Source: VRUE01 sp045805805 (GTDB lineage: Bacteria; Actinomycetota; Thermoleophilia; Solirubrobacterales; 70-9). From it: DNA of 60,174 nucleotides. This document shows positions 58,940 to 60,174 of this stretch, in pieces; the stretch's first letter is position 1, and the number at the start of each line of letters is the position of its first letter. The position numbers and the translations under genes were made by a program. The DNA lies in NCBI GenBank assembly GCA_045805805.1, contig JBJMKO010000101.1:1-60174 (forward strand). The letters are read 5' to 3'. Under the pieces are notes generated by a model. It had not been told where the DNA came from. It did no database searches and saw only the letters and a program-made list of their open reading frames with translations.

Positions 58940-60174
58940 ATGACATCCTCCGCCAGCCCGAAGCCTAGCCAGCCCTCCCTCGGAAGCAGCTCGCCGCCGG
59001 CCCGCCTGCGGCTCATCCTCCTCGCCTTCGTGGCCGCCGCCCTTTTCCTCGCTGCCGCTGCCCAGGCATCTGCTGCCGAATTCCCCCTCGAAGTAGAAGT
59101 AAATGGCGAAGGCAACGTGGGCTGCACGGCTAACGGCGGCCCGGTCGAAGGCTGTGAAGCCGAATTCGAAGAAGGCACCGTGGTGACCGTGATCGCCGAA
59201 CCCGAACCGGGCTCTGAATTCCTCGAATGGCGAGGCGACTGCGACGGCACCACCGCCAATGAATGCGAAGTCGAAATCAACGAAGCCAAGACGATCGAAG
59301 CGGTCTTCGGCCTCGAAGAACTCGAACTCGAAGTCGAAATCGAAGGCTCAGGCGAAGGCAGCGTCGAATGCGAAGTCGAATTCGGCCCGACCGAACCCTG
59401 CCCGGCAAGCGAAAGCTATCCCTTCGGCACCGAAGTAGTCCTCTACGCCGAAGCCCAAGAAGGCTCCCAGTTCCTCGAATGGGGCGGGGACTGCTCAGGC
59501 GAAGAACCGGTCTGCGAATTGACGGTCGAAGAAGCGCTCGCCGTCACCGCCACCTTTGAACCGGGCCCCTTCTTTGCCCTCAACATCGAAGAACCGGGCA
59601 CGGGCGAAGGCAGTGTGCAATGCGAAGTCGAAGGCCCCGCTGAACCCTGCGAAGCCGAATATCCCCAGGGCACCGTGGTGACCGTGATCGCCGAAGCCTC
59701 ACCGGGCTCTGAATTCACCGGCTGGGGCGGCGAATGCGACGTCGCCTCAGGCAACGAATGCGAAGTCGAAATCAGCGAAGAACGGACGGTCGAAGTCTTC
59801 TTCGAAGAAGAAGAATTCAGCGGCGAATTCTCCTTGACCATCGTCACTGCCGGCAGCGGCACCGGCAGCGTGCAATGCGAAGTCGAAGCCGGCCCCGCCG
59901 AAGCCTGCGAAGCCAAATACCCCGAAGGCACCGAGCTGGCCCTGGTAGCTAAAGCAGGCGCCGGCTCCGAATTTGCCGCCTACAGCGCCGGCACCGGCTC
60001 CGCAGCGGCTTGCTCGACCTCGCCCTGCACCTTCACGATCGAAGCCAATAGCAAAGTCACGGCCAAATTCACCCTCAAAGCGACGCCTAAATTCGCCCTC
60101 AAAGTCAAAAAGACCGGCACCGGCACCGGCAAAGTCGAAAGCACCTCGCCGGTCTCGCCGAAAATCGTCTGCGG
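58940..60174 (+). CDS. Secreted protein with InlB-type B-repeats (3' end outside window)
   Basis: The frame from ATG 58940 is open to the end, giving 411 codons so far. A long signal peptide (RLRLILLAFVAAALFLAAAA, cleavage near QASA) is followed by at least four repeats of about 75 residues with the pattern G.G.V.C ... C.A.F.EGT.V.V.AE...GS.F..W.G.C ... C.V.......V.A.F, as in divergent InlB B-repeat domains (Flg_new_2-like); each repeat keeps paired cysteines. It is an acidic, extracellular adhesin-like or wall protein. Glu is coded by GAA about 70 times and GAG once in the visible part (hand count), strikingly unlike cytosolic neighbours. Confidence 0.85.
   Translation, partial: MTSSASPKPSQPSLGSSSPPARLRLILLAFVAAALFLAAAAQASAAEFPLEVEVNGEGNVGCTANGGPVEGCEAEFEEGTVVTVIAEPEPGSEFLEWRGDCDGTTANECEVEINEAKTIEAVFGLEELELEVEIEGSGEGSVECEVEFGPTEPCPASESYPFGTEVVLYAEAQEGSQFLEWGGDCSGEEPVCELTVEEALAVTATFEPGPFFALNIEEPGTGEGSVQCEVEGPAEPCEAEYPQGTVVTVIAEASPGSEFTGWGGECDVASGNECEVEISEERTVEVFFEEEEFSGEFSLTIVTAGSGTGSVQCEVEAGPAEACEAKYPEGTELALVAKAGAGSEFAAYSAGTGSAAACSTSPCTFTIEANSKVTAKFTLKATPKFALKVKKTGTGTGKVESTSPVSPKIVC

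Overview
The window is a 60 kb piece of a high-GC chromosome. Genes are packed tightly, many start codons are GTG or TTG, and stop/start overlaps are frequent. Gene content and order (hpf-secA ... prfB ... ftsE-ftsX-ctp-rnr-smpB-ssrA, a nucleotide-sugar and cell-wall block with an LCP protein, a small secreted Rpf-like enzyme, CHAD proteins and a Tad-type pilin region) fit an actinobacterium. I would place it in the class Thermoleophilia (Solirubrobacterales-like), but that is an inference from overall style; there is no rRNA gene to confirm it.

Layout. 1-1.1 kb: end of the atp operon. 1.3-11.5 kb: peptidase, LCP ligase, UDP-glucose dehydrogenase interrupted by an intein exactly at its catalytic cysteine, two NDP-sugar pyrophosphorylases, a sugar-phosphate isomerase and ahcY. 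11.5-18 kb: comF, hpf, secA, a methyltransferase and prfB with its programmed frameshift. 18-24.4 kb: ogt/ECF sigma, nadC, fpg, nadA, transketolase. 24.5-33.3 kb: ftsEX, ctp protease, RNase R, smpB, a helix-hairpin-helix protein, a flavin disulfide reductase and the tmRNA gene (ssrA). 33.3-35.1 kb: a less typical patch with two winged-helix regulators and a gene remnant. 35-45 kb: assorted metabolic genes (hydrolase, OsmC, ABC-F, P450, purU, Rpf-like, HD phosphohydrolase, uppP). 45-57 kb: a co-directional phosphate and polyphosphate cluster (response regulator, pstSCAB, phoU, ppx, two half-CHAD genes, ppk1, a PhoU-like DUF47 gene and pit). 57-60 kb: small membrane proteins, two TadE-like genes, a degenerate MinD-like protein and a secreted repeat protein cut by the window end.

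The most unusual feature is between the genes. At least fourteen intergenic gaps or parts of gaps are filled by palindromic elements of six unrelated classes, here called PCE-1 to PCE-6, plus singletons. Each has a core shared between copies, enclosed by 10-27 bp inverted arms that pair within a copy but whose outer parts mostly differ from copy to copy. Many begin on or within a few bases of a stop codon and end just before the next start. In PCE-2 the internal hairpin stems also change between copies while staying complementary. In PCE-6 the hairpin loop can pair with sequence downstream, and the two partners change together. This points either to structured RNA with covarying stems or to small elements that enter hairpins. 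I found no transposase and no direct target duplications.

Regulatory signals that can be read directly: two arrays of direct repeats with an exact 11 bp period before pstS (PHO-box-like), a different 11 bp array before ftsE, a good sigma-70 promoter and an intrinsic terminator for tmRNA, and the RF2 frameshift site. All coordinates and repeat alignments were worked out by eye; no database search was run.
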